Source of the DNA: Bryobacterales bacterium
Lineage (GTDB): Bacteria > Acidobacteriota > Terriglobia > Bryobacterales > Bryobacteraceae
DNA length: 6,899 nt
Direction of reading: 5' to 3'
NCBI GenBank assembly: GCA_025456495.1
Contig: JALOKO010000211.1
Location: forward strand, 1 to 6,899
Shown: in pieces, positions 1-6,092 of the stretch
How the letters are laid out: every line of letters begins with the position of its first letter
Numbering within the stretch: position 1 is the first letter of the stretch
The notes under the pieces: generated by a model
Database searches by the model: none
What the model was told of the DNA's origin: nothing
The model's input: only the letters and a program-made list of their open reading frames with translations
Made by a program: the position numbers and the translations under genes

Positions 1-213
1 GTCACGGCCAGCGTCAACCTGCCCGCCGCACCCACAAATATAATTATGGGCAATAATCCTATTACGTACTCTTTTAGCTGCAACGTGGGTGGCTGCATTG
101 GTTCAGATACATACACGGTTGTTCCTTTTCCCCCATTTACCGTGAATGTGACGGGTAATGCAAGTGCATGTTCTTCGCAGCCACCAGTTCGAAAGCCCTT
201 CCACAAACTCTGA
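1..213 (+). CDS. 3' fragment of an unrecognised reading frame, fused to antisense ileS
   Basis: Frame 1 is open from the window edge to a TGA at 211-213. Only about the first 57 codons (to about base 171) look like natural protein: Thr, Asn, Val, Pro and Ser rich, with three cysteines, including a CNVGGC pair, and beta-rich in character, as in many secreted or surface proteins. I recognise no family. The last 14 or so codons are simply the antisense of ileS read through to a chance stop. By hand count the first 170 bases are about 49 percent GC, clearly below the ileS region next to them. The real gene would therefore start left of the window and has lost its natural end. It may be a foreign or misjoined piece rather than a resident gene. 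Coding status is an inference from composition and an open frame only. Confidence 0.3.
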   Translation, partial: VTASVNLPAAPTNIIMGNNPITYSFSCNVGGCIGSDTYTVVPFPPFTVNVTGNASACSSQPPVRKPFHKL

Positions 214-2847
214 GAGCTCACGCGCCGCTTCGTAGGACGCGTAATTGTCCATCAGCCGCGTCACCGAATCGGTCAGCCGCGAAAGCTCAGAAAGAATCCA
301 CCGGTCCAGGAGTGCCCGATCACCCACCGGGCGGCCAAGATGCTGCTTGGGGTGATAGCCATCAATGTTGGCATAGATGGTGAAAAACGAATACACATTG
401 CGCAGCTTGAGTGGGAATTCCTTCTGCAAACTCCGCACATTCCCCAGGCTGTGCCGAGTGGAGTTCCACGGTGGATTCGAAGCCAGGAAGAACCAGCGGA
501 AGGCATCAGCGCCCGGCGCCGGCATGGCTGCATTTTCCACGCGGACGCGCTCCGCGGCGGGCAATCGCGGAACCTCCACCGGCATCACGCTGGTCCCTTT
601 CGCATTCACGCGCGCGGCAAGCGCCTGCTGTGCTTCCGGGTGCAGCACCACCACCCGCCGGGGAAGTTTCTTCGATGGCAGCAGCGACACGTCCACGCTG
701 AGGCCATCGGCCGCCTGGCAGGATAGCCGCACGGTCGCGCCGGGGTTCAGGTCAAGGCCCTCCAGGTCCTCCCGCGCGATCAAAGCGGTTCCGGGCTCGA
801 TGTCAATTCCCACCGCGGCGCCGTCCACCACGGCGAAATCCATCGCCACCCGTTCCAGGATCACTTCGGGCGGCGTGTAATTGCCCTTTGACTTTGACTC
901 CTTCTTGCCCTCCGCATCGGTGACGTGTCCCAGGACAATGCAGGTCTTGAAGGGTAGCGGAAAGGGTTGCGGGTCGAGTCCCAGGCGCTCTTGCGTTTCC
1001 TTCTGGAACACCAGGGTGGCGATCATCATCTGGGAGTAAAACCAGCCGCGCGTCTGGTCGATGGCTTCGCTGATGAAGTCGGCTGGAAAGGCGCGCTTGA
1101 ACTCCTCATGGCCGGTGTGGGGGAAGCCCCACTGCGCAAAGGGCATCGCGCCGGAATCGAACCAGCAGTCAATCACCTCCGTCACCCGCCGGTAGACGCC
1201 CGCTTCGCCGTCCACGGTGAAGGTTACCTTGTCGATCCAGGGCTTATGTACCATCAGGTGGTCAGACAACGTGGGGTCGGCCGCCTTCGCTTCGTGCCAG
1301 TGATCGAAGGCGCGCGGGTTGTAGCTGAGGATCTCCTGGACGCTGGCCGGAGCCAACATCTTGCCGGAGACATCGTTCACCCACACGTTCAGCGGCGTGC
1401 CCCAGTAGCGTTCTCGGGACAAAGCCCAATCCACGTTATTGTTCAGGAAATCGCCGAAGCGGCCGTCCTTGATGTGGTCCGGCAGCCAGTGGAAGGTCTG
1501 GTTGTTGGCCTTGGCCTTGTCCAGCAAAGCGGTGGTGCGGATAAACCAGGTGGGGCGCGCCATCTGGATGAGCGGGTCATCATCGGCACGCCAGCAGAAG
1601 GGGTATTCGTGCCGGTAGGTTTCGCGATGCACCAGGACGCCACGGTCCCGCAGATCATGCACCAGATCGCGGTCGGCATCCTTCACCCAGATCCCCTGAT
1701 ACTTCGGGAACTCATTGGTGAAAAAGCCATCGGGACCAATCGCGCACAGCAGATCCACACTCAGCGGATCCCGATAGGTTTGCAGCAGGGCGCGGTGCAG
1801 GTCGTGGTCCACCTCGCCAAACGCAGAGGCGATATGGACAATGCCGGTACCTGCGTCCAGCTCCACGAAATCCGCCGGAAGCACCTTCCAGTACAGGGGC
1901 GCCGTGCCGCCCGCGGCCAACTCCACCTGGCTTTGGGCAAAGCGCTGCCAATAGATGTCAAACGGCGGCCGGTAGGTGCGCCCCAGCAGCTCCTTGCCCT
2001 TTAGGCTGCGCAGGACGGGAAGTTCCTCACCCATCTTGGCGGCTACCTGCTCCCGCAACGCCGCGGCAAGCACCAGCCGTCGAGAGGCGCTTTGCACCTC
2101 GACGTAATCCACCTCAGGCCCCACCGCCGCGTACATGTTTGACGGCAGCGTCCAGGGCGTGGTGGTCCAGATCAGCAGCGCGCTTTCCGGGTCGTCGCTA
2201 AAGGGAAAGGCGACATAGACAGAGGGGTCGTCCACCGTCTTGTAGTTCAGGCCCACTTCCGCTGATGACAGCGCCGTGCCACCTTGCGGCCACCACCAGA
2301 TCACCTTGTGCCCGCGGTAGAGCAATCCGGCCTTGAACAGCTCGCTCAGCGCCCACCACACGCTTTCGATGTAGCTCTTGTGGTAAGTGACATAGGCCTC
2401 AGACAGGTTCACCCAGAAGCCGATTCGTTCCGTCAACCGTTCCCATTCGTTGGTGTAACGGAACACGCTCTCAATGCAGCGCTTCACGAAGGCCTCAACG
2501 CCGTATTCCTCAATTGCCGCCTTGCCGTGAATCCCCAGTTCCTTTTCCACTTCCACTTCCACGGGCAGGCCATGGGTATCCCATCCCGCCTTGCGCGGCA
2601 CGTAGAAGCCCCGCATGGTGCGATAGCGCGGGAACAGGTCCTTGATGACACGGGTAAGGACATGTCCGTTGTGGGGCAGTCCGTTCGCCGTGGGCGGGCC
2701 TTCATAGAACACGAAGGGCGGGCAACCCTCGCGCTGCGAAAGGCTCTTCTCAAAGATCTGACGCTCTTTCCAGAACGCAAGAATCCTGGCCTCGGCCTCA
2801 GGAAACGCGATGAGCGTATCCGCTTTCAGGAACGTTGGTTCAGACAT
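103..2847 (-). CDS. ileS: Isoleucine--tRNA ligase, C-terminus broken off
   Basis: Cytoplasmic class I aminoacyl-tRNA synthetase that charges tRNA-Ile using ATP. Seen in the 914-residue frame: the ATP-site signature as HNGH (residues 59-62, after EGPPTANGLP), a CP1 editing domain with WTTTPWTLPSN (228-237) and GTGIVHIASAFG (333-344), the WFDSG (562-566) and DQTRGWFYS (597-605) blocks, and the second signature as KESKS (649-653). A stretch of about 110 residues (669-778) separates KESKS from GADAFRWFF, where most IleS have only a few residues. The overall pattern (YEGPPTANGLPH, DQTRGWFY) fits the eukaryote-like IleS2 class. The CPxCGT block is WPQGGT, without cysteines. Homology ends at LSNWWLRR (residue 892, about base 172); the final 22 residues are unrelated and come from the foreign left edge. 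Roughly 150 or more residues of the anticodon-binding region are missing. The start is the only ATG after an in-frame stop near 2923; there is no clear Shine-Dalgarno. As drawn it is probably inactive, or an assembly artefact. Confidence 0.95.
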   Translation of the reverse strand: MSEPTFLKADTLIAFPEAEARILAFWKERQIFEKSLSQREGCPPFVFYEGPPTANGLPHNGHVLTRVIKDLFPRYRTMRGFYVPRKAGWDTHGLPVEVEVEKELGIHGKAAIEEYGVEAFVKRCIESVFRYTNEWERLTERIGFWVNLSEAYVTYHKSYIESVWWALSELFKAGLLYRGHKVIWWWPQGGTALSSAEVGLNYKTVDDPSVYVAFPFSDDPESALLIWTTTPWTLPSNMYAAVGPEVDYVEVQSASRRLVLAAALREQVAAKMGEELPVLRSLKGKELLGRTYRPPFDIYWQRFAQSQVELAAGGTAPLYWKVLPADFVELDAGTGIVHIASAFGEVDHDLHRALLQTYRDPLSVDLLCAIGPDGFFTNEFPKYQGIWVKDADRDLVHDLRDRGVLVHRETYRHEYPFCWRADDDPLIQMARPTWFIRTTALLDKAKANNQTFHWLPDHIKDGRFGDFLNNNVDWALSRERYWGTPLNVWVNDVSGKMLAPASVQEILSYNPRAFDHWHEAKAADPTLSDHLMVHKPWIDKVTFTVDGEAGVYRRVTEVIDCWFDSGAMPFAQWGFPHTGHEEFKRAFPADFISEAIDQTRGWFYSQMMIATLVFQKETQERLGLDPQPFPLPFKTCIVLGHVTDAEGKKESKSKGNYTPPEVILERVAMDFAVVDGAAVGIDIEPGTALIAREDLEGLDLNPGATVRLSCQAADGLSVDVSLLPSKKLPRRVVVLHPEAQQALAARVNAKGTSVMPVEVPRLPAAERVRVENAAMPAPGADAFRWFFLASNPPWNSTRHSLGNVRSLQKEFPLKLRNVYSFFTIYANIDGYHPKQHLGRPVGDRALLDRWILSELSRLTDSVTRLMDNYASYEAARELSEFVEGLSNWWLRRTCTCITRHIHGKWGKRNNRVCI

Positions 2848-2851
2848 GGAT

Positions 2852-2868
2852 GGAATCGATTCCGCGGA
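2852..2868. repeat. Two overlapping palindromes just before the ileS start codon
   Basis: GGAATCGATTCC (2852-2863) is a perfect 12-bp palindrome, overlapped by the 8-bp palindrome TCCGCGGA (2861-2868). They sit 4 to 20 bases upstream of the ileS ATG, where a ribosome binding site would normally lie, and no Shine-Dalgarno is visible there. The symmetry is seen directly. A role as a protein-binding site or translational control element is a guess; a 12-bp palindrome is expected by chance once or twice in a window of this size. Confidence 0.35.
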
Positions 2869-2924
2869 GTGGGTACCGCACCGCCCGCTTGCGCGCGGAC
2901 AGCGACAGCATGCAGGAAACCTTC

Positions 2925-2952
2925 ATTGTAGCGCCCTTGCAAAGGGGGCCAA
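2925..2952 (-). promoter_or_regulatory. Candidate sigma-70 promoter for ileS
   Basis: Read on the minus strand: TTGGCC (2952-2947), a 16-base spacer, then TACAAT (2930-2925), a 5 of 6 match to the -10 consensus. It would give a leader of about 70 bases before the ileS ATG. The spacer contains a 13-bp interrupted palindrome (CCCTTTGCAAGGG on the minus strand, 2934-2946), which could be an operator. The -35 match is only moderate. Confidence 0.45.
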
Positions 2953-3076
2953 GGCGAGACGAGCGCCCCAGTGGTGCAAGGCTGGGTAACCAGTGCGGCA
3001 GGCGGGGCTTGCAACGGAAGCGCGGGAAGGCCGCCGATGTGGGAAGGTGCGACACCGCCGGGCGCCCTGGCGGACC

Positions 3077-3115
3077 AAAGAAAAAAAGAACAGTGGCGGA
3101 AGGGGCGTTGGCCAC
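3077..3115 (-). terminator. Intrinsic terminator after the cytochrome c gene
   Basis: On the minus strand, GTGGC (3115-3111) pairs with GCCAC (3097-3093), followed two bases later by TTCTTTTTTTCTTT (3090-3077). An alternative stem just upstream, GGGGTG with CGCCCC, could form instead. The T-rich tract is the strongest in the window and lies about 62 bases past the cytochrome c stop codon. It separates that gene from the ileS transcription unit downstream. Confidence 0.6.
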
Positions 3116-3176
3116 CCCTCATCCCCTGTCCCTTTGTGAAACCTGCGGGCCTACCGCACCAGCGGCCGGCACCCCA

Positions 3177-3683
3177 TTAAATCGTGCGTAAGTATGCGAT
3201 GAGATTCTTCATCTCATCTGCCTCCAGCAGGTCTTCGTATCCCGGCATCCCGTTGCCGCCTTGCTTGATGATGGTGGTGATGGTCTCCAGATTGGCTGGC
3301 TTGCCGTTGGTGAGCTTTTCCTTCTTGAACAGGCCTTGCAACGAAGGGCCCATCTTGGCCTCATCGCTGTCGACGTTGTGGCAAACACCGCACTGCTCAA
3401 AGGTTTCCTTGCCCGCCTCCACATTCCCGTCGGCATCCTGGGCAGCCGCGGCGGGCCCGGCAGCCTTTACCAATTGAACCCCGGAATTCGTTGGTTCCGT
3501 CGCGCTCACCATGGTTGCTTCCTGGACTGCGGTCGCCGCCCGGCCGACGGATGTCTGCCCTGCGGTTGTCTGGCGTGCGGCGGCCCGCTCTGGCTGCGAT
3601 TGAGAACTGCATCCAGCCATCACCACCGATGCGATCATCAAGGCGATGACCGGCGCCCACAGAGTCCCATTCCGTTGTTTCAT
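3177..3683 (-). CDS. Lipoprotein class I cytochrome c
   Basis: Exported single-heme c-type cytochrome, an electron carrier on the outer face of the cytoplasmic membrane or in the periplasm. With the start at 3683 it is 168 residues: a basic N-terminus, a hydrophobic signal (about 8-22) and a lipobox ending MAGC with the lipidation cysteine at 25. A long Ala/Thr/Gln-rich linker (about 26-86) follows, then the cytochrome domain with heme-binding CGVCH (98-102), GPSLQGLF (112-119) and the probable axial ligand Met146 in GNGMPGY. This start is preferred over an upstream ATG at 3746 because AGGA lies five bases before it and the signal peptide then begins properly with MKQR. It is transcribed divergently from the next gene and has its own terminator, so it is likely a single-gene unit. 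Its redox partner cannot be told from neighbours. Confidence 0.9.
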   Translation of the reverse strand: MKQRNGTLWAPVIALMIASVVMAGCSSQSQPERAAARQTTAGQTSVGRAATAVQEATMVSATEPTNSGVQLVKAAGPAAAAQDADGNVEAGKETFEQCGVCHNVDSDEAKMGPSLQGLFKKEKLTNGKPANLETITTIIKQGGNGMPGYEDLLEADEMKNLIAYLRTI

Positions 3684-3797
3684 GCGCTTCCTGAAGCTCC
3701 TTTTGTCCACCCTGCCGATTGAGCTCGACGCCTGCGTGGTCCTCACGGTCGCCGGTCGCCAAGCGCGCCGCTCACGCTCCAGACGACAGGCATCCCA

Positions 3798-3803
3798 TAG
3801 AAT
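3798..3803 (+). promoter_or_regulatory. Candidate -10 box giving a near-leaderless mRNA
   Basis: TAGAAT, a 5 of 6 match to the -10 consensus, ends ten bases before the ATG at 3813. A start of transcription about seven bases downstream would leave almost no leader. No convincing -35 box is seen. The TAG of this box is also an in-frame stop for the downstream gene, which excludes a start further upstream. Confidence 0.35.
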
Positions 3804-3812
3804 GATTGTTGC

Positions 3813-4451
3813 ATGAAGCCCCGAATCATCCTGTTTGCCAAGGATCCTGTACCGGGAAACGTAAAGACCCGGCTGTCGGTGCGTGTGGGCATCGAGATGG
3901 CCGCTACCGTCTACCGAGCGATGGCCCTCGATCTGCTAGACGTAGTGATGCGGCTGAGCGATTCAGCGGATATCGAAATCCATTTGGATGCCCATAGCGA
4001 TTTCTTTCAGCGACCCGGGCTTCCCGCGCGCCTGCAGGTGGGCGACTCGCTGGGAGCGAAACTCCATCACTCCCTACGGACAGGTTTAGCGGAAGGGGCG
4101 CCCGCCGTCGTGGTGCTGGGTAGTGACACACCCGCGCTGTCCCCTGGCGCAATCGGGCGACTTCTGGAATCTCCCGCCGATCTTGCCTTCGGCCAGGCCA
4201 CCGATGGCGGATTCTGGGGAGTGAAGGCCAGCCGTTGCGCCGCTGGCATGTTCGATGGCGTCCGCTGGAGCCAACCCACTACCCTGGAGGATTGCCTGGC
4301 AGCCGCCCTAGCCTGTGGGCTCAGCACCGAAGTCTCCACACCCTTGGACGACTTAGACACCTGGGACGACCTTGCACGCCTGGACCCGGAAACCGTGGGG
4401 CCAGGCCTACAGCAAATTCTGCGCAAATTGGTGGATGCGTCGTCTGCCTAG
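3813..4451 (+). CDS. DUF2064/TIGR04282 family glycosyltransferase-like protein
   Basis: Probable cytoplasmic nucleotide-sugar or nucleotidyl transferase with a GT-A type fold; the substrate is unknown. The 212 residues, near the family's usual length, show the family's N-terminal block FAKDPVPGNVKTRL (8-21), which resembles a nucleotide-binding loop, then VLGSDTPALS (101-110) with the likely metal-binding aspartate, DGGFWG (131-136), and DLDTWDDL (180-187), comparable to the D-T-P-E-D-L ending of related nucleotidyltransferases. The family is often named for arsenosugar biosynthesis, but no arsenic methylation or radical SAM partner is present here, so that label is not supported by context. 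The start is fixed by the N-terminal motif and an in-frame stop 15 bases upstream. There is no Shine-Dalgarno, which fits a leaderless transcript. It is convergent with the SDR gene 13 bases away. Confidence 0.85.
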   Translation: MKPRIILFAKDPVPGNVKTRLSVRVGIEMAATVYRAMALDLLDVVMRLSDSADIEIHLDAHSDFFQRPGLPARLQVGDSLGAKLHHSLRTGLAEGAPAVVVLGSDTPALSPGAIGRLLESPADLAFGQATDGGFWGVKASRCAAGMFDGVRWSQPTTLEDCLAAALACGLSTEVSTPLDDLDTWDDLARLDPETVGPGLQQILRKLVDASSA

Positions 4452-4458
4452 CCGCTTC

Positions 4459-4476
4459 CAGGCATCAGGCTGCCTG
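4459..4476. terminator. Weak hairpin between convergent genes
   Basis: CAGGCA (4459-4464), a six-base loop, and TGCCTG (4471-4476) form a six-pair stem placed exactly between the two converging stop codons and overlapping the SDR stop. Position suggests a shared terminator, but neither side has a T-run, so it would be at best a factor-dependent or weak signal. Confidence 0.25.
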
Positions 4477-5352
4477 CTCTGATTCCAATGCCCCGCCGAC
4501 GGTGAGTTCCTGCAGATAGTCAGCCAAACTGAGTTGGCCCACCTGCGGCGCCAGCACATCCACGGTGGAGGCAGCGGGCAGGTACTCCAGCAGATTCGCT
4601 CTTCGCGCGTTGAACGGTCTGGTCAGGCTACCGGTGAGACGAAGGATGAAGCCTGGAATCCGATAGAGGTTGGGCGACTCGCCGACGTGCTGAAAGATCT
4701 GCTCGGCGATTTCGCGCCGAGTGAGCACTTCCGGTCCACCCGCTTCCACCACTTCCGGCCCCTGGAACAGGTTGTCCAGACATACCCGCGCCGCATCCCG
4801 CGGGTGAATGGGGTTCATCCGCGCGTTCCCGCTTCCAATCAGGGGAATGCGCCCGCCGCGCGCCATCTCCACCAAGGGGTGAAAGCTGGCGTAGCTACCC
4901 GGAATCCGCACAATGGTGTAGCGCAGACCGCTTTCCCGCAGCGCCCGCTCAAAGCGGCGGTGCGCTCGGACGTAGGCCGTGTTCTCATGACGGCCATTTG
5001 CACACACAGACAAGTAGACGAAGCGCCCCACCTCAGCTTCTTGCGCCTCACGCAGCAGGTTGAGATTCGCCTCAAAATCTACCTTGCTGAAGGCGCGTTT
5101 GTCCTCGTCCTGCAGCGCCAGGCTGCCACCCATGCAGGAAAGCACGACATCCACCCGGTTGCAGATCCCACGGATGGAGTCCGCGTCCGTGGCGTCCCGC
5201 ATCCAGAGGTCGTCGGCAAACAGACTCACCTTGGCGGCCCTCCACCGACGCTGGGACAATGTCCGCGTCCAGATTCCCCGCTGCTTGGCCAGTTGCAAAG
5301 CCTGGAAACCCACCGTGCCGCTCGCACCCGCGATCAGTACCCGTCTTGCCAT
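4465..5352 (-). CDS. Atypical short-chain dehydrogenase/reductase-like NAD(P)-binding protein
   Basis: A 295-residue Rossmann-fold protein of the NAD(P)H-binding (NmrA/atypical SDR) group. Visible are the dinucleotide loop GASGTVG (9-15), the end of the fourth strand as VDVVLSCMGG (67-76), FVYLSVCANG (111-120), AYVRAHRRFE (126-135) and TIVRIPGSY (146-154). The usual Tyr-x-x-x-Lys catalytic pair is Tyr127-x-x-x-His131, so classical dehydrogenase chemistry is doubtful; many atypical members bind cofactor for a structural or regulatory role. NDUFA9, a complex I accessory protein, belongs to this broad group, but nearness to nuoB (two genes away, not co-transcribed) is not evidence of a link. The start is supported by GGAAGG six bases upstream. 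It is likely monocistronic, convergent with the glycosyltransferase-like gene. No substrate can be named. Confidence 0.85.
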   Translation of the reverse strand: MARRVLIAGASGTVGFQALQLAKQRGIWTRTLSQRRWRAAKVSLFADDLWMRDATDADSIRGICNRVDVVLSCMGGSLALQDEDKRAFSKVDFEANLNLLREAQEAEVGRFVYLSVCANGRHENTAYVRAHRRFERALRESGLRYTIVRIPGSYASFHPLVEMARGGRIPLIGSGNARMNPIHPRDAARVCLDNLFQGPEVVEAGGPEVLTRREIAEQIFQHVGESPNLYRIPGFILRLTGSLTRPFNARRANLLEYLPAASTVDVLAPQVGQLSLADYLQELTVGGALESEQAA

Positions 5353-5753
5353 TCAGAGCCTTCCTTTCAAACAGCGCTCATCCGCGACTACCGCCCGCGA
5401 GCGAGAAGTCCTGGCAGTCAACACAGCCAGAGGGCGAAGCCGTACTGGCCACGGCCGTTTCCCCTTCCATCTTCCCGCTAACTCCCTCATTTCTAAAGGA
5501 GCGAATACTCGAGAATCGGATTAGTAGTAGTAGTACGGCTAGATCGCGCCCACGCCTCTGCCTTACAGCAAACGACGCCGCGATCCTCTCTTCACATACC
5601 TCTGCCCAGGTTTCCCAGGGCATCTTTAATCCCTCGCCAGTAGAGGACTCATCGGAGCCCGTGTCGGCAGGCAATAGGAGATTTCCCTGCGGTACAGGCA
5701 CTACAGGTACTAGGCAAGGGGGACGTAGCCTGAAATCCGGTTAAGCTGTCCGT
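5353..5753. other. About 400 bp without a credible gene
   Basis: The one open frame of size, minus strand 5378-5701, lacks any recognisable domain, has a low-complexity Ser/Gly-rich make-up and overlaps the promoter side of the SDR gene; I do not call it. The stretch includes a short TAG trinucleotide run (5522-5535), an AAGGAG motif (about 5498-5503) not followed by a start codon, and a 9-bp tandem repeat near the right end. It must hold the promoters of the flanking divergent genes, but I cannot place either with confidence. No tRNA or known RNA signature was seen. Confidence 0.5.
5693..5710. repeat. Two tandem 9-bp repeats upstream of the RNase gene
   Basis: TACAGGCAC (5693-5701) is followed directly by TACAGGTAC (5702-5710), one base different, and then by TAGGCAAGG, which keeps part of the pattern. 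The repeat ends 43 bases before the ATG at 5754, a position that would suit an activator or repressor site. It may equally be chance. Confidence 0.3.
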
Positions 5754-6092
5754 ATGGCATCGGCGGAAGAAGTGCGGAAACTACGGGAGGCGGCTTGGGT
5801 GGGCGATGCGGTGCTTACGCTGTTCGCGCGCCAATACATTCTTCAGCGCGAGGGGTGCATGGACGCAGCGATGCAAACCCGCATGACGTCGAACCAGTTC
5901 CTGGCGGCCTTCGGAGAGCCCACACACGTGGAGGCTCGTCTGGGCCGCATCTATCGGGAAGAGGGTCTGGAAGGCGCCTTTGCGTGGGTTCGCAGCAAGC
6001 TCATCCCACACTTCGAAAAGCAGGAAGGGAAGCGACAACTCCGCGCCAGTGGCGGTCGTGGCAGGCAGCCCGCCAGCGCATCCGGCGACTAA
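5754..6092 (+). CDS. Mini-III-like ribonuclease III domain protein, unusually short
   Basis: Probable double-strand-specific RNA endonuclease; in Bacillus, Mini-III matures 23S rRNA ends. This 112-residue protein has the first RNase III helix block as EAAWVGDAVLTLFARQYIL (12-30) with the catalytic aspartate Asp18, MTSNQFL (44-50), and the second active-site block as THVEARLGRIY (57-67) with Glu60. Threonine three residues before that glutamate, and alanine in place of the usual glutamate before GD, match Mini-III rather than standard RNase III. There is no dsRNA-binding domain, as in Mini-III. The segment between MTSNQFLAAFG and THVEA is far shorter than I recall for Mini-III (roughly 45 residues missing), and the tail (91-112) is Arg/Gly rich. 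An in-frame TAA 12 bases upstream fixes the ATG; no Shine-Dalgarno is visible. Activity is not assured. Its stop overlaps the nuoB stop on the other strand. Confidence 0.65.
   Translation: MASAEEVRKLREAAWVGDAVLTLFARQYILQREGCMDAAMQTRMTSNQFLAAFGEPTHVEARLGRIYREEGLEGAFAWVRSKLIPHFEKQEGKRQLRASGGRGRQPASASGD

Larger units (their letters stand above)
2848..3176. other. Non-coding gap between ileS and the cytochrome c gene
   Basis: No credible gene on either strand. The open frames here are short, basic or proline/alanine-rich and overlap each other antisense. I looked for a tRNA, the RNase P signature, the SRP RNA core and a T-box leader before ileS and saw none. What it does contain is listed separately: a terminator for the cytochrome c gene, a candidate ileS promoter and palindromes next to the ileS start. 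Confidence 0.6.

Noticed and set aside
967..2004. Long plus-strand open frame of 345 codons within ileS
   Set aside because: It lies wholly antisense to well-conserved IleS motifs, has no recognisable domain, and long antisense frames are common opposite GC-rich genes.
3746..3759. Tandem CGGTCGC CGGTCGC upstream of the cytochrome c gene
   Set aside because: A two-copy 7-bp repeat in GC-rich sequence is expected by chance and does not sit at an identified promoter.
3813..4451. Arsenosugar biosynthesis role for the DUF2064 gene
   Set aside because: The family name implies it, but none of the expected arsenic genes is nearby.
4534..5481. Plus-strand open frame of 315 codons opposite the SDR gene
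   Set aside because: Antisense shadow; its residues are His/Arg/Pro rich without motif, whereas the minus frame has a clear Rossmann fold and ribosome site.
5522..5535. TAG trinucleotide run
   Set aside because: Fewer than five units; too short to call a functional repeat.
5378..5701. Minus-strand open frame of 107 codons in the 400-bp gap
   Set aside because: No domain, low-complexity make-up and no ribosome site; best treated as non-coding.
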